A DNA stretch of 64,000 nucleotides from Deltaproteobacteria bacterium (GCA_018266075.1 JAFEBB010000006.1:62001-126000), one strand, 5' to 3'. Positions 1 to 10,637 are shown, numbered from the stretch's first letter. Notes: generated from the sequence alone by a model not told the origin. Numbers and translations are program-made.

Positions 1-13
1 TGCTCCCGCGCCG

Positions 14-397
14 ATGGCGTTGACCCTGCCGCGCCTCGCCTCCGAGGTGGTGCGCATCGTCGACCTGCAGCCGGTGGTGATCCACGACGGCCGCGAGCGC
101 GCGCTGGCCCTGCGGGTGGAGATCCACGCGCTGTCCGCGGGCGGGTTCGAGTCGCGGGTGTACCAGCGCGAGTTCTACCGGATGCAGCCGAGCTTCCACC
201 TGAGCCGGCGCGCCGACGAGCGGCTCTGGGCCGAGGACGTGATGTTCGTGTGGGAAGGCCAGCCCGCGCAGAGTGCCGACGAGGCGCTCGCGGCCACGCT
301 GCTCCGGATTGCGCAGCAGCTCGCGCCCGCGCCGGCCAAGCGCACGGCGAAGGCGACCGCCAAGAAGAAGCCGGTTGCAAAGAAGAAGAAGCGCTGA
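14..397 (+). CDS. Hypothetical protein with lysine-rich C-terminal tail
   Basis: A 127-residue protein I do not recognise. The first ~100 residues look like a compact alpha/beta domain with alternating hydrophobic strands and a helical end (residues about 85-103). The last ~20 residues are almost only Lys, Ala, Arg and Thr, like the histone-H1-type tails of many myxobacterial proteins, which suggests nucleic-acid binding; that is inference from composition only. The ATG at 14 has no clear ribosome binding site, and the frame stays open to the window edge, so the true start may lie upstream. It is followed after 7 bp by another small gene on the same strand. Confidence 0.6.
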   Translation: MALTLPRLASEVVRIVDLQPVVIHDGRERALALRVEIHALSAGGFESRVYQREFYRMQPSFHLSRRADERLWAEDVMFVWEGQPAQSADEALAATLLRIAQQLAPAPAKRTAKATAKKKPVAKKKKR

Positions 398-404
398 GGC
401 CGTC

Positions 405-617
405 GTGGCTCTCTTTACGTGGGGACAAACGGTCCGGATCCGGACCGGGGCGCCGCAGCATCCAGACGACATCGCCGAGGTCGTGGGTATCAACGACATT
501 CGAACCGAGGAGCGGGCACATCAACTTGGGGCCGCCGTCGGTTCACGCGTCTACCTGGTCGAATTCGGCGATGGCTCTTCCATCGAGCTCGCGGAGAAGT
601 GGCTCGCGCCGTTCTAG
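405..617 (+). CDS. Small hypothetical protein, 70 aa
   Basis: A short protein starting at a GTG eight bases after the stop of the preceding gene; a weak GAGG at 396-399 overlaps that stop and has suitable spacing. The frame is open further upstream, but that extension is an arginine-rich shadow of the previous gene, so the GTG is preferred. The sequence (TWGQTVRI near the start, VYLVEFGDGSSIEL near the end) alternates hydrophobic and polar residues like a small beta barrel of SH3 type. Function unknown. It probably belongs to the same transcript as the gene before it and ends 11 bp before a convergent aldo/keto reductase. Confidence 0.6.
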   Translation: MALFTWGQTVRIRTGAPQHPDDIAEVVGINDIRTEERAHQLGAAVGSRVYLVEFGDGSSIELAEKWLAPF

Positions 618-628
618 GCGCGAGCCGC

Positions 629-1513
629 TCAGATGATGCCGTCCCAGCTCGCGCCGGCGGCCGTGAACGCCTGGCGGATGCTCGAGGCCAGGTCGGCGTC
701 GAGTGGTCCACCGCCGAGCGCGGCCGCGTTGGCCTCCACGTGCGGCACGGTGCGCATCCCCGCGATGGCCGAGCTCACCCCGGGCGCGAACGCCGCGAAC
801 CGCAGCGCCAGCTCGGCCCAGCCGAGCGTCCCCGGCTCGACCTTGAGCTTCTGCAGCCGACCCCAGTAGATGCCCACGTCGCTGGCGCCCGGCGAAATCG
901 GATACGTGAAGCACGCATTCGCGAGCGGCCGCTTGGCGAGGATGCCGATCCCGCGCTCCTGCGCTTCGGCCACGATGCCCGAGCCGAGGCTGCGCTGGTC
1001 GACCACGTTCACCGAGCACTCCAGCACCGTGAACTTCCCCGAGCGCAGCGCCCACTCCAGCGCCGCGCCCTCGCCCGAGTAGCCCGCCTCGCGGATCTTG
1101 CCGGCGTCCTTGGCCTGCAGCAGCGCGTCGACGAGATCCTCGCGCTTGAGCACCTCCAGCGGACAGGAGTGCAGCAGGAACACGTCGAGGTAGTCGGTCT
1201 TGAGCTGCCGCAGGGCGCGGTGGATGCCGTAGGTGATGGCCTCGGGCGTCCAATCCGGCGCGCCTTCGACGAAGTAGCCGCCCTTGGTGCAGAGCACCAC
1301 GTCGCGGCGCCGCGCGCCGAGGTGCCGCCCCAGCCGCGCCTCGGCCAGCGCGTACGAGCGCGCGGTGTCGATGAGGTTCACGCCCAGATCCAGCGCGCGG
1401 TGCAGCACCTTGGCGAAGTCGGACTCGGGGACCTCGGCCGAGCCCAGCCCGGCCGTGCCCAGCCCGAGCACGGAGACGTCGATCCCGGTCTGGCCCAGCG
1501 CGCGCCGCTGCAT
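629..1513 (-). CDS. Aldo/keto reductase family protein
   Basis: A 294-residue NAD(P)H-dependent aldo/keto reductase, TIM-barrel fold. Visible family features are the N-terminal GLGTAGLGS turn, the catalytic Asp/Tyr segment DTARSY, the catalytic Lys in LCTKGG, the His in FLLHSC, and a C-terminal half with SGEGAALEWAL and AGMRTVPHVEAN in the cofactor-binding region. The start is the ATG at 1513, preceded by AGGGG at good spacing; a longer reading from 1588 adds a non-homologous Arg/Trp-rich leader and is rejected. The closest subfamily is the L-galactose dehydrogenase/D-threo-aldose dehydrogenase type, but the substrate cannot be read from sequence. It is divergent from an AraC-type regulator across 307 bp that contain an inverted repeat, so regulation by that neighbour is plausible. 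Confidence 0.85.
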   Translation of the reverse strand: MQRRALGQTGIDVSVLGLGTAGLGSAEVPESDFAKVLHRALDLGVNLIDTARSYALAEARLGRHLGARRRDVVLCTKGGYFVEGAPDWTPEAITYGIHRALRQLKTDYLDVFLLHSCPLEVLKREDLVDALLQAKDAGKIREAGYSGEGAALEWALRSGKFTVLECSVNVVDQRSLGSGIVAEAQERGIGILAKRPLANACFTYPISPGASDVGIYWGRLQKLKVEPGTLGWAELALRFAAFAPGVSSAIAGMRTVPHVEANAAALGGGPLDADLASSIRQAFTAAGASWDGII

Positions 1514-1679
1514 TCGAAGCCCCTGGGGCCACTCTATCTCGCGCGCCCATCGGTGCGCGCCGGTCAGGGAACCACCGTGCGCGTGCAAGAACGCGCCAAA
1601 GAGGTGCGCGACCGCGACAGCGTGTCGGTGCGCACGATCCGTGCGGCTCAGTTCCGGTACGGTGCTCCCATCTGCGACG

Positions 1680-1720
1680 CGCGCGGCTCGAGCACTTGAG
1701 GGGGGCGTTCGAGCCGTGCG
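1680..1720. promoter_or_regulatory. Inverted repeat in divergent promoter region, candidate operator
   Basis: Two 12-bp arms at 1680-1691 and 1709-1720 are reverse complements with one mismatch (CGCGCGGCTCGA against CGCACGGCTCGA), separated by 17 bp. They lie in the 307-bp gap (1514-1820) between the aldo/keto reductase and the AraC-type gene. The rest of that gap holds no convincing gene or hairpin. An operator for the adjacent regulator is the simplest reading; a transcribed hairpin is the alternative. Confidence 0.35.
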
Positions 1721-1808
1721 GTCGCAGCAGACCGGGCGGCGGTTCTGTTCGCCAGGCGACGCTCTTTGCGCCCGAATGTCCGATGGCCTTCACCCTGCGT
1801 GTGGGGGC

Positions 1809-1814
1809 TAGGCT
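1809..1814 (+). promoter_or_regulatory. -10-like TAGGCT six bases before a GTG start
   Basis: TAGGCT ends six bases before the GTG start of the AraC-type regulator. No clear -35 box is seen. A GCGGG stretch touches the start codon but is too close to act as a ribosome binding site. The geometry fits a leaderless transcript and recurs at other genes in this window. Confidence 0.3.
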
Positions 1815-1820
1815 TGCGGG

Positions 1821-2657
1821 GTGCGCCCCACCTCCACGGTCCAGGAGTTCCTCTCCGACCCGTACGGCAGGTACTTCTGCGGCCGGCAGCACATCGTCTT
1901 CGCGCACTCGCATGAGCTGATCGGCTTCGTGTGCTGGGGCTACCCGGACGTCGACGACGTGCGCGAGATGCTCACCCTCTGCGAGATCGGCGTGCGCGCC
2001 GATGCGCGGCCGCACCGCTTCCTGGTGGACGTGCGCGAGCTGGAGTTCGTGGACCCGCGCACCTTCGCCATGTTCGTGGACTACACGCGCCGGCACCGCG
2101 ACGTGCTCGGCCGCAAGCTGATGCGCCAGGCGCTGCTCCGCCCCGAGGGCCTGGTGGGCTCGATCATCTCGGGCTTCTCCAACGTGGCGAAGCTGTCGTA
2201 CCCGTACAAGGTCTTTGCCGAGGTCGACGCCACCGTGGCCTGGCTGGGGCTCGAGCCTGGCGAGGGCGCGGACCTGGTGGCCGAGCTGGAGGCGGTGCGC
2301 GCCAACGCGAGCGGCACCAACTCCACGGTGCGCCGCATGCGCGAGGTGCTGGCCACCACCCGCTGCGCGACGCTCGCGGAGCTGGCCCAGCGGCTGAAGC
2401 TCTCGCGGCGCACCTGCCAGCGCGCCTTGAACGACGCGGGCACCACCTTCCGCCGAGAGCTCCGCGCGGCCCGACTCACGCGCGCGCGCGACTTTCTCCA
2501 GCAGAGTGATCGCAACCTCACCTGGATCGCCGCGGAGCTCGGGTTCTCGTCGGCGCAGCACTTCGCGACCGCGTTCCGCAAGGCCACCGGCGAGACGCCC
2601 AGCGCCTGGCGCGCGCGGCACCGGTCGCCCAGCGAGCCGCATCGAAAGAGCGGCTGA
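1821..2657 (+). CDS. AraC-family transcriptional regulator
   Basis: A 278-residue protein. The C-terminal ~100 residues form the two helix-turn-helix motifs of AraC/XylS regulators: LAELAQRLKLSRRTCQRAL for the first and IAAELGFSSAQHFATAFR for the second, the latter matching the family signature well. The N-terminal ~175 residues are a sensor region I cannot assign; it contains FLVDVRELEFVDPRTFAMF, loosely like a STAS or other alpha/beta sensing domain, not the usual cupin. The start is GTG at 1821, six bases after TAGGCT. It is divergent from the aldo/keto reductase, which is its likely target, and converges on an M23 peptidase 5 bp away. Confidence 0.85.
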   Translation: MRPTSTVQEFLSDPYGRYFCGRQHIVFAHSHELIGFVCWGYPDVDDVREMLTLCEIGVRADARPHRFLVDVRELEFVDPRTFAMFVDYTRRHRDVLGRKLMRQALLRPEGLVGSIISGFSNVAKLSYPYKVFAEVDATVAWLGLEPGEGADLVAELEAVRANASGTNSTVRRMREVLATTRCATLAELAQRLKLSRRTCQRALNDAGTTFRRELRAARLTRARDFLQQSDRNLTWIAAELGFSSAQHFATAFRKATGETPSAWRARHRSPSEPHRKSG

Positions 2658-2662
2658 ACGGC

Positions 2663-3760
2663 TCAGCGCGCGCCGGCGTCGCCTGCGCTCGCAGGCAGAG
2701 GATCCACTTCGCTGTGCTCCTCCGGGCCCGCGTCGCTCGCCCCGCCATCGGCAACGTCGATCGCGAGGTGGGGGAACTCCGGCGTCTGGCCCTTGTCGAG
2801 GCCGAGGTCGAGCTTGAAGGCTTCCTCCGCGTCCACCAGCCGGTCGTGGATCTTCACGCCCAGGTGCAGGTGCGGCCCGGTCACGCGGCCGGTCTTGCCC
2901 ACCAGGCCGAGCTGCGTACCGCGCGTGACCTGCTGGCCCGGGGTCACGTCCATGCGGGACATGTGGAAGTACGAGGTGAAGAGCCCGCCGCCGTGCGCGA
3001 CGATCACCGTGTTGCCCGAGTAGTAGCAGCCGCGCGCGAGGATCACCACGCCGTCGGCCGCAGCCTGGATGGGGTCGCCGATCTTGCCGTCGAAGTCGGT
3101 GCCCTGGTGCGCGTTCTTCTTCTTGCCGTTGTAGAGGCGCTGGTCGCCGAAGTGCGCGGTGATCTCCGAGTCGCGCGGCTGGCTGAGCTTGCCCACGAAG
3201 GTGGCCGGCCCGAACCCGAGCGACTTGTAGGCCTTGTTGATCTCCACCTTGTCCTGGGCGATGTGCTCCTTCTCGCTCTTGGGCGGGGTGACGAACTTCG
3301 ACGCCACCTTGAGCTCCGATTTGCGGAACTCCTTGGAGGCGATGGCGATCGTGGTGGACAGCGTCTCCACCGTCTTGCCCCGGTGCAGCTCCACTTCGAC
3401 CTTCAGCGGCCCCGGCTCCTGCTCCAGCGAGATGCCCACCAGCGCGCGCTGGTGCTTCTTGCCCGCGGTGAAGAACTTGAGCTTCTCCCCCAGGAGCTTG
3501 CCCCGCAGCGCCTCCGGCCACTTGTAGTTGCGCACGTCGAGCACCAGGATTCCGCCCGGCACCGCAGCCTCGGTGTTGATGGTGAGCGTGGCACCCGAGG
3601 CGCTGGTCGCCGTTCCCGATGCGGCGTCTGCGCCCCCATCGACGGCGGCCATTGCGCCCGCATCCACCGGAGCCATGATCGCCGTGGGCGCGCTCGCGGG
3701 TCCGGTCGCCGGTGCAGGAGCAGGCGAGGCGGCGAGGAGCGCGGCGCAGAGGGCGATCAT
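2663..3760 (-). CDS. M23-family metallopeptidase, exported
   Basis: A 365-residue exported protein with an LytM/M23 peptidase domain, expected to cut or bind peptidoglycan cross-links in the periplasm. A short hydrophobic signal follows MIALCAALLAASP, then an Ala/Gly/Asp linker (to about residue 75). The peptidase shows both zinc motifs: HQGTDFDG (HxxxD) and GPHLHLGV (HxH), with FHMSRM between them, so it looks catalytically intact. The C-terminal tail is Asp/Gly/Ala rich. The ATG at 3760 is chosen because it gives the signal peptide; upstream codons give Arg/Pro-rich nonsense. No good ribosome binding site is visible. An upstream beta-rich segment (residues about 80-180) resembles the lead domain seen in several myxobacterial M23 proteins. 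Confidence 0.85.
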   Translation of the reverse strand: MIALCAALLAASPAPAPATGPASAPTAIMAPVDAGAMAAVDGGADAASGTATSASGATLTINTEAAVPGGILVLDVRNYKWPEALRGKLLGEKLKFFTAGKKHQRALVGISLEQEPGPLKVEVELHRGKTVETLSTTIAIASKEFRKSELKVASKFVTPPKSEKEHIAQDKVEINKAYKSLGFGPATFVGKLSQPRDSEITAHFGDQRLYNGKKKNAHQGTDFDGKIGDPIQAAADGVVILARGCYYSGNTVIVAHGGGLFTSYFHMSRMDVTPGQQVTRGTQLGLVGKTGRVTGPHLHLGVKIHDRLVDAEEAFKLDLGLDKGQTPEFPHLAIDVADGGASDAGPEEHSEVDPLPASAGDAGAR

Positions 3761-3824
3761 GTCAGGCGGACGTCGGTTCGAGGGATCGTGCAGAGCACAT
3801 GCTCTGCACGATGGGGCTGCGCGG

Positions 3825-5396
3825 CTACTGCACCGGGCTGATGAACCCCTGCGCCGGGTTGGACGCGGTGAGCGCCGCGCCCGTGACCCACTCCGCGCTC
3901 GTGTCGCCCGCGGTCCGGCCGTCATTGAACATCACGTACACGGGGCGGTTGGCGGTGACGTTCACCGCGGTCAGGCCCACCTGCGTGTAGGTGAAGCTGT
4001 AGAAGCGGCTGAAGTGACCGCCGAGCACGCTGGGCTGGCTCGCGTCGACGGTGACCGGGAAGCCGGGGCTGGTGTTGCGGCCGTTGGGGTCGTACTCGCC
4101 CACGCTCTGACGCTTGCCGTCGTTGTCGAGGTCGGCGTCGAAGTAGGCGGAGAGCTGCGGCGCCTGGGTCTCGTTGCCGATCGAGCTGTCGAACTCGAGG
4201 TGCACCACCTCGCCCGGGGTGAGCGCGGCGTTGGTGGCGCCCTGGTAGGTGGCCTTGAGCACCGACGGGCCGGGGCCCGAGGCCGGGGCCACGAAGCAGG
4301 CGCCCGAGAAGGTCACGCTGCGCGCGGGCCGCGACGCCGACGCCGTGGCCGAGATGGACACGCTCATCGCGTGGCCGCCGGGGAAGGTGCCGCCGAAGCT
4401 GACCACCGTGCCCGTGCCGCCGTTGACCAGCGCGGGCGAGCCCACGTCGATGGGCGTGCCGTCGTCATCGAGCACCGAGACGGAGAGCGAGCTGGGCACC
4501 ACGGGCTGGTTGAAGGCCACGAACACGCTGTCCGAGCTCTGGATGAGCGAGCCCGCCGGACCGCCGCCGCCCTGCGAGGTGCTCACCAGCGTGCCGCAGT
4601 TGGAGCCGACGATCTGCAGATTGCCCTGGGCCTGGCTCGGCGGCGGCAGCACCACCGAGAGCGAGCCCGGCGAGGCCAGCGCGTCGGCCGCGGAGATCTG
4701 CAGGGTGGCGCCGCCGTAGTCGATGGTGCCGTCGCTGTTTGCGTCGAGCGGCTCCACAGCCAACGAGAGGTAGCCCGCCGACGAGCCGGTGAGGCGCGCC
4801 AGCTCGCCCAGGTCGGGGATATCGGTGAAGCCGATGAGGCCATTGGCGCCGGTGGCGTGAACGACCACGTTGCCGCCGCCGCTGCCGGTGCTGTCGAGCG
4901 TGTACGCGGGGCTGATCTGCAGCACGGCGTTGGGCGAGAGCAGCTTGCCGTCGAAGCCCACCACGGTCACGTTGAGGCTGCCGGTGGTGGCGAAGAGCCG
5001 CACCGGGCCCACGAAGGCGGTGGCGTTGTCGATGGGCACGTTGCCTGCCGCCGAGGGGATCGTCGTCTGCAGGGAGGCGGTGGTGTAGCCCGAGAGCGAG
5101 ATGGTGAGGCCCACCGACGAGCCCGCGGGCTGGTTGGTGAACGAGAAGTGGCCGGTGCTGTCGGTCTTGGCGGGCTTGGTGGGGTCGATGGAGCTGGTGA
5201 CCGTCGCGTTGGCGAGCGGGGCCCCGTCGGCGTCGAGCACCGTGCCGGAGATGTTGCCCACCGGCGTGCTGGGGGCGATCACGGAGACGTCGTTCGGCGC
5301 AACGACGCCGTCGGCGATGCCGTCGTTGTTCGAGTCGGTCTTCGAGCCCGAGCACGACGCGAGGATGAAGAGCGCGGCAAAGATCGCGCGGCGCAT
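3825..5396 (-). CDS. Lipoprotein with carboxypeptidase regulatory-like domain
   Basis: A 523-residue lipoprotein. The N-terminus MRRAIFAALFILASCSG is a signal peptide with the lipobox LASC, so it should be membrane anchored. Residues about 45-125 (GNISGTVLDADGAPLANATV and following) match the CarboxypepD_reg/Kre9-like beta-sandwich fold used for adhesion or structural roles. The remainder is beta rich with repeated Ig-like strands and no catalytic motif. The start is fixed by GGGAGG nine bases before the ATG at 5396. It is convergent with nothing and separated by 64 bp from the M23 peptidase downstream on the same strand. Function unknown beyond an extracytoplasmic role. Confidence 0.75.
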   Translation of the reverse strand: MRRAIFAALFILASCSGSKTDSNNDGIADGVVAPNDVSVIAPSTPVGNISGTVLDADGAPLANATVTSSIDPTKPAKTDSTGHFSFTNQPAGSSVGLTISLSGYTTASLQTTIPSAAGNVPIDNATAFVGPVRLFATTGSLNVTVVGFDGKLLSPNAVLQISPAYTLDSTGSGGGNVVVHATGANGLIGFTDIPDLGELARLTGSSAGYLSLAVEPLDANSDGTIDYGGATLQISAADALASPGSLSVVLPPPSQAQGNLQIVGSNCGTLVSTSQGGGGPAGSLIQSSDSVFVAFNQPVVPSSLSVSVLDDDGTPIDVGSPALVNGGTGTVVSFGGTFPGGHAMSVSISATASASRPARSVTFSGACFVAPASGPGPSVLKATYQGATNAALTPGEVVHLEFDSSIGNETQAPQLSAYFDADLDNDGKRQSVGEYDPNGRNTSPGFPVTVDASQPSVLGGHFSRFYSFTYTQVGLTAVNVTANRPVYVMFNDGRTAGDTSAEWVTGAALTASNPAQGFISPVQ

Positions 5397-5476
5397 GATG
5401 TGCCTCCCGGATGGATGTTTGGCCGGCAGAGCATAGCAGCGAAGGCGCCCGGGACAGCCAGCAAGTGAGCAAGCGA

Positions 5477-5526
5477 GCCTGCAAAATCGTGGGTCGTGGG
5501 TCGCGGGTCGTGGGTCGTTCGCAGGC
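5477..5526. repeat. Heptamer tandem repeat (TCGTGGG)n flanked by inverted hexamers
   Basis: Four consecutive 7-bp units TCGTGGG, TCGTGGG, TCGCGGG, TCGTGGG run from 5487 to 5514, followed by a partial unit. The array is bracketed by GCCTGC at 5477-5482 and its reverse complement GCAGGC at 5521-5526. It lies in the 200-bp gap between the lipoprotein start and the cyclase remnant, which holds no gene. Confidence 0.75.
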
Positions 5527-5596
5527 GTCCAGCCTGGATCGCCCGACGAGTGCCAAATGGAACACCCTCGAACGACACACGTCCCGCGAGCGGGCG

Positions 5597-5929
5597 TCAG
5601 CGGAGCTCGGCCTTGGTCGGCGCGAGCACCTCTTGCTCCTGGGCAACGCCCTTGAGGCTGAACCTGCCCAGCGGCTCGGTCGGCCAGCTCGTGAGCCTGG
5701 CGAAGTCGCTGCTCACGACCACGCGGCGGTCCTGCGTGCCGGTGAGGCCCTCGAGCCGCGACGCCAGGTTCACCGCGGGGCCGATGCAGGTGAAGTCCAG
5801 CCGCGCGGCGCCGCCAATGTTGCCGTACGCCACCTCGCCCACGTGCAGCGCGAGCCCGAAGCGGATGGGCGCCACGCCTCGCGCCTGGCGCTCGGGGTTT
5901 GAAGCTTGCCGAGCGCCTCCCATCTTCAA
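5597..5929 (-). pseudogene. Truncated class III adenylate/guanylate cyclase remnant
   Basis: Only the C-terminal half of a class III nucleotide cyclase catalytic domain is present, about 95 residues. Recognisable parts are the RFGLALHVGEVAYGNIGG strand-loop, DFTCIGPAVNLASRLEGLTG (transition-state Asn and Arg region), and the final beta strand RFSLKGVAQEQEVLAP. The first half, with the metal-binding aspartates, is missing: the frame begins with a TTG at 5929 (or ATG at 5923) that overlaps the stop of the preceding gene, after which homology starts within about 15 residues. None of the other frames upstream contains the missing half. It cannot be catalytically active alone. The best explanation is a deletion or replacement that left a gene fragment; a small expressed protein acting by heterodimer formation is less likely. 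Confidence 0.65.
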
Positions 5930-6426
5930 CGCGCCGCAGGCACCAGCTGATGGAACAGGCTGGTGATGCGCATGAAGAAGCCCTCGGTGTGCATCGACTC
6001 AGGCAACCGCAGGTGGACGAAGTCGAGGTGGTGCACCATCTCGTGCAGCAGCGTGCGCAGGAAGGTGCGGAAGGCCACCACCCGGCCGTGGCGCGCGGTG
6101 CGCATCCACACCGCCACCGTCGCGTCGTCGCGGTCCCGGGTGTAGAGCCCGTGCAGCTCCATCCGCTCTGCGCGCGGCCGCTCCTCGAGCAGCACGAAGT
6201 GCGGCGGCTCGGCCCCGAGCGCGTGGGCCAACCCGAAGCAGAGCGCCTCGCCGAGCGCTTCGACAGCCTGCGCGTCGTCGCGGGAGAGCGCATGCTGCAG
6301 CTCGGCGATGAGCGGCTGGAGCGCGCGCGCGTCCGGTGGCGGCAGGCGAAGCGCGTGCACGGCGTCGCTCTGGCGGTAGGCCGCCTGGGCGCTCGGTGAG
6401 AGCCGCGCGTAGTACGAGAAGGTCAC
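5926..6426 (-). CDS. HExxH-containing putative metalloprotease
   Basis: A 166-residue protein with LLHEMVHHLDFVH near residues 120-140, a clear HExxH zinc-binding motif typical of small SprT-like or minimal gluzincin proteins. The following FFMRITSLFHQLVP could supply a third ligand, as in proteins of the minigluzincin type. The substrate is unknown. The start is a GTG at 6426, 18 bp after the kinase gene on the same strand, so the two are probably cotranscribed. Its stop overlaps the cyclase remnant. There is no signal peptide, so it is likely cytoplasmic. Protease activity is inferred from the motif only. Confidence 0.7.
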   Translation of the reverse strand: MTFSYYARLSPSAQAAYRQSDAVHALRLPPPDARALQPLIAELQHALSRDDAQAVEALGEALCFGLAHALGAEPPHFVLLEERPRAERMELHGLYTRDRDDATVAVWMRTARHGRVVAFRTFLRTLLHEMVHHLDFVHLRLPESMHTEGFFMRITSLFHQLVPAAR

Positions 6427-6444
6427 GCCTCAAAATGGGGCGCG

Positions 6445-8634
<2,190 letters not shown>

Positions 8635-8638
8635 GTCC

Positions 8639-8671
8639 GGCTTCGGGCTTCAGGCGGCGGGCTTCGGCTTG
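8639..8671. repeat. Heptamer repeat GGCTTCG in kinase leader
   Basis: Four period-7 units GGCTTCG, GGCTTCA, GGCGGCG, GGCTTCG occupy 8639-8666 and a partial unit follows. The array sits directly upstream of the kinase start, in the 102-bp gap after the cyclase gene. It would be transcribed if the two genes share an mRNA. Confidence 0.55.
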
Positions 8672-8736
8672 AACCGACGACCGCCTGAATCGAATCCCAA
8701 CTCCGGCCGCGAGGGCAAGCGGCGTCGCAGGGCGCG

Positions 8737-10509
8737 CTAGCGGTGCTGCGCGCCCATGGTCGCCTCGGAGGCGAAGTCGAGCACCCGCGCGATGGGGATG
8801 GGCTTCTCCTTGCCCTTCACCTTGGCCGGCGGCAGCGAAGTGTCGAGGTCGAAGGTGTCCTTGGGCAGGAGCTTCTGGGTGGTGGCGGAGATGATGATCT
8901 CGTTGGCGCGCGCCTCGTGGCACAGGCGCGAGGCCAGGTTCACCGCGTCGCCGATGGCGGTGTAGTCCGAGCGGCGCGAGCTGCCCATGCTGCCCACGAC
9001 CGCCTGGCCGGAGTTGATGCCCACGCCCATGTAGATGGCGGCCTTGCCGGCGGCCACGCGGCCACGGTTGAAGGGCACCATGCGCTGCTGCATCTCCAGC
9101 GCGGCGCGGACGGCGTTCTCGGCGTCGTCGGGGCGCTTCTTGGGCGTGCCCCAGAGGGCCATGATCGAGTCGCCGATGAACTTGTCGAGGGTGCCGCCGT
9201 ACTTGAAGACGATCTCCACCATGATCTCGAAGTACTCGTTGAGCATGGCGACGACGTTCTCCGGCGTCTCCTTCTCGCTCATGGTGGTGAAGCCGCGGAT
9301 GTCGCTGAAGAGCACGGTGATGTCGGTGCTCTTGCCGCTGGTGTGCAGGTCGAGGTCGCCGCCCTGCGCCTCTTCCACCAGCGCCGGCGAGAGGAAGCGG
9401 GCCAGGTTGGCGCGCTTGGCCGCCTCCTGCTCCACCTGAGCCACGAGCTCCGCGTTCTCCAGGGTATAGGCCGCCTGGATGGCGATGGCGTTGAGGAGCT
9501 TGAGGTCGGTGTCGGTGAAGGAGTGCGTGCGCTGCAGGATGTCGAGGTACAGCACCGCGCGCACGTTGCCCTTGGTGATCAGCGGCACGCCCATGGCGCA
9601 CTTGATGCCCTGGCTCACGATGGACTGCGCCGCCGAAAAGCGCGGGTCCACGTCGACGTCCTGGATCAAGAGCGCGCTGCGCGTGGTGGCCACCTGCTCC
9701 AGCAGCGTGTCCGAGACGGTGAAGCCCGCCGCGTTCGGGTTGCGCTGCTTGATGTGGCTGGCCTCGAAGCCCTTCTCCGCGCGCTTCAAGATGGCGCCGT
9801 TGTCGGCCTTGAGCGTGGTGTGCGCGAAGGTGAGGATCTGCTCGAGCAGCGCATCCACGCCCTTGTCGATGGTGATGCCCTCCTGGAACTCCAGGGCAAC
9901 TTGCAGCCGGCGGTACTCCTCGCGCAGCTGCTCCATGTCCTCGAAGTCGGTGACGGCCTTGAGGTTGCGCTCGGTGCTGCTCTTCACCTGCGCCAGCACG
10001 GGCGCATTGAACGAGTGCACCACCGTCAGGTTGGCGCGCTGCTGCGAGGTGGGCGAGGCCATCGCCTGCCGCAGCGGATTCGAGCCGCTGGGCGCGTTGC
10101 CGATGGTGATGGCCGGCTGGGCCTCGGCGGCCATGTAGACGATCTGGGTGGTGCCCACCCGGATGATGTCGCCGTCCTTGAGGCGGTGCTCGCCGATCTT
10201 GGCCTCGTTGACGAACGTGCCGTTGGAGCTGCCCAGGTCGCGGACGATGACCTCGCTCCCGCGCCGCTCCACCACCGCATGCTCCTTCGACACTTCGCGA
10301 TCGGAGATGCAAATGTTGTTGCGCTGCGGGTTGCGGCCCATCGAGAGCCGGTCGCGGATGGGGAACTCGGTGGCGAGCCCGCCCGGCATGCGGATGACCA
10401 GCTTGGGCTCAGCGCCGCGCAAGGGCGAGCTGCACACGGGGCAGCGCGCCGGCGTGGGCGTCTGCGCGATGTTCGCGCGGCAGGTCGGGCTGGGGCAGGT
10501 GACAGCCAT
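8737..10509 (-). CDS. FHA-GAF-adenylate cyclase with N-terminal zinc ribbon
   Basis: A 590-residue multidomain protein. Cys5, Cys10, Cys23 and Cys26 form a zinc-ribbon-like set. An FHA domain at about 45-125 keeps the phosphothreonine-binding residues (MGRN, SKEHAVV, SSNGTFVN). After a linker, a GAF domain covers about 205-355, and a class III cyclase domain about 395-580. The cyclase has both metal aspartates (D403 in FSDIRGFTT, D447 in FIGDSIM), Lys442 and Asp515 typical of adenine specificity, and Asn524/Arg528 in NLASR, so it should be an active adenylate cyclase. The ATG at 10509 is chosen because it opens directly into the zinc ribbon; a start 33 bp upstream is possible. No strong ribosome binding site is seen. 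It leads the minus-strand block that continues with the kinase. Confidence 0.9.
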   Translation of the reverse strand: MAVTCPSPTCRANIAQTPTPARCPVCSSPLRGAEPKLVIRMPGGLATEFPIRDRLSMGRNPQRNNICISDREVSKEHAVVERRGSEVIVRDLGSSNGTFVNEAKIGEHRLKDGDIIRVGTTQIVYMAAEAQPAITIGNAPSGSNPLRQAMASPTSQQRANLTVVHSFNAPVLAQVKSSTERNLKAVTDFEDMEQLREEYRRLQVALEFQEGITIDKGVDALLEQILTFAHTTLKADNGAILKRAEKGFEASHIKQRNPNAAGFTVSDTLLEQVATTRSALLIQDVDVDPRFSAAQSIVSQGIKCAMGVPLITKGNVRAVLYLDILQRTHSFTDTDLKLLNAIAIQAAYTLENAELVAQVEQEAAKRANLARFLSPALVEEAQGGDLDLHTSGKSTDITVLFSDIRGFTTMSEKETPENVVAMLNEYFEIMVEIVFKYGGTLDKFIGDSIMALWGTPKKRPDDAENAVRAALEMQQRMVPFNRGRVAAGKAAIYMGVGINSGQAVVGSMGSSRRSDYTAIGDAVNLASRLCHEARANEIIISATTQKLLPKDTFDLDTSLPPAKVKGKEKPIPIARVLDFASEATMGAQHR

Positions 10510-10637
10510 GAAGAGGTGCCGGAATCCGTCCGAACGTACCACGGTTGAAGCGCGAGCCCAACGCCTGCGCGGTTTTGGTAGGAAGCCCCCTCGGGCCCTG
10601 CCGGCCTGAGCCCTCCAACCCCCCAGGAGGCCCGTTC

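Noticed and set aside
543-3521. A continuous minus-strand open frame of about 990 codons spanning the aldo/keto reductase, AraC and M23 genes.
   Set aside because: It is Arg/Pro/Ala/Gly-rich shadow sequence that overlaps three genes with clear domains in other frames; high GC suppresses stops in unused frames.
5487-5520. Possible CRISPR-like array from the heptamer repeats.
   Set aside because: Units are only 7 bp with no spacers, and there are no cas genes nearby.
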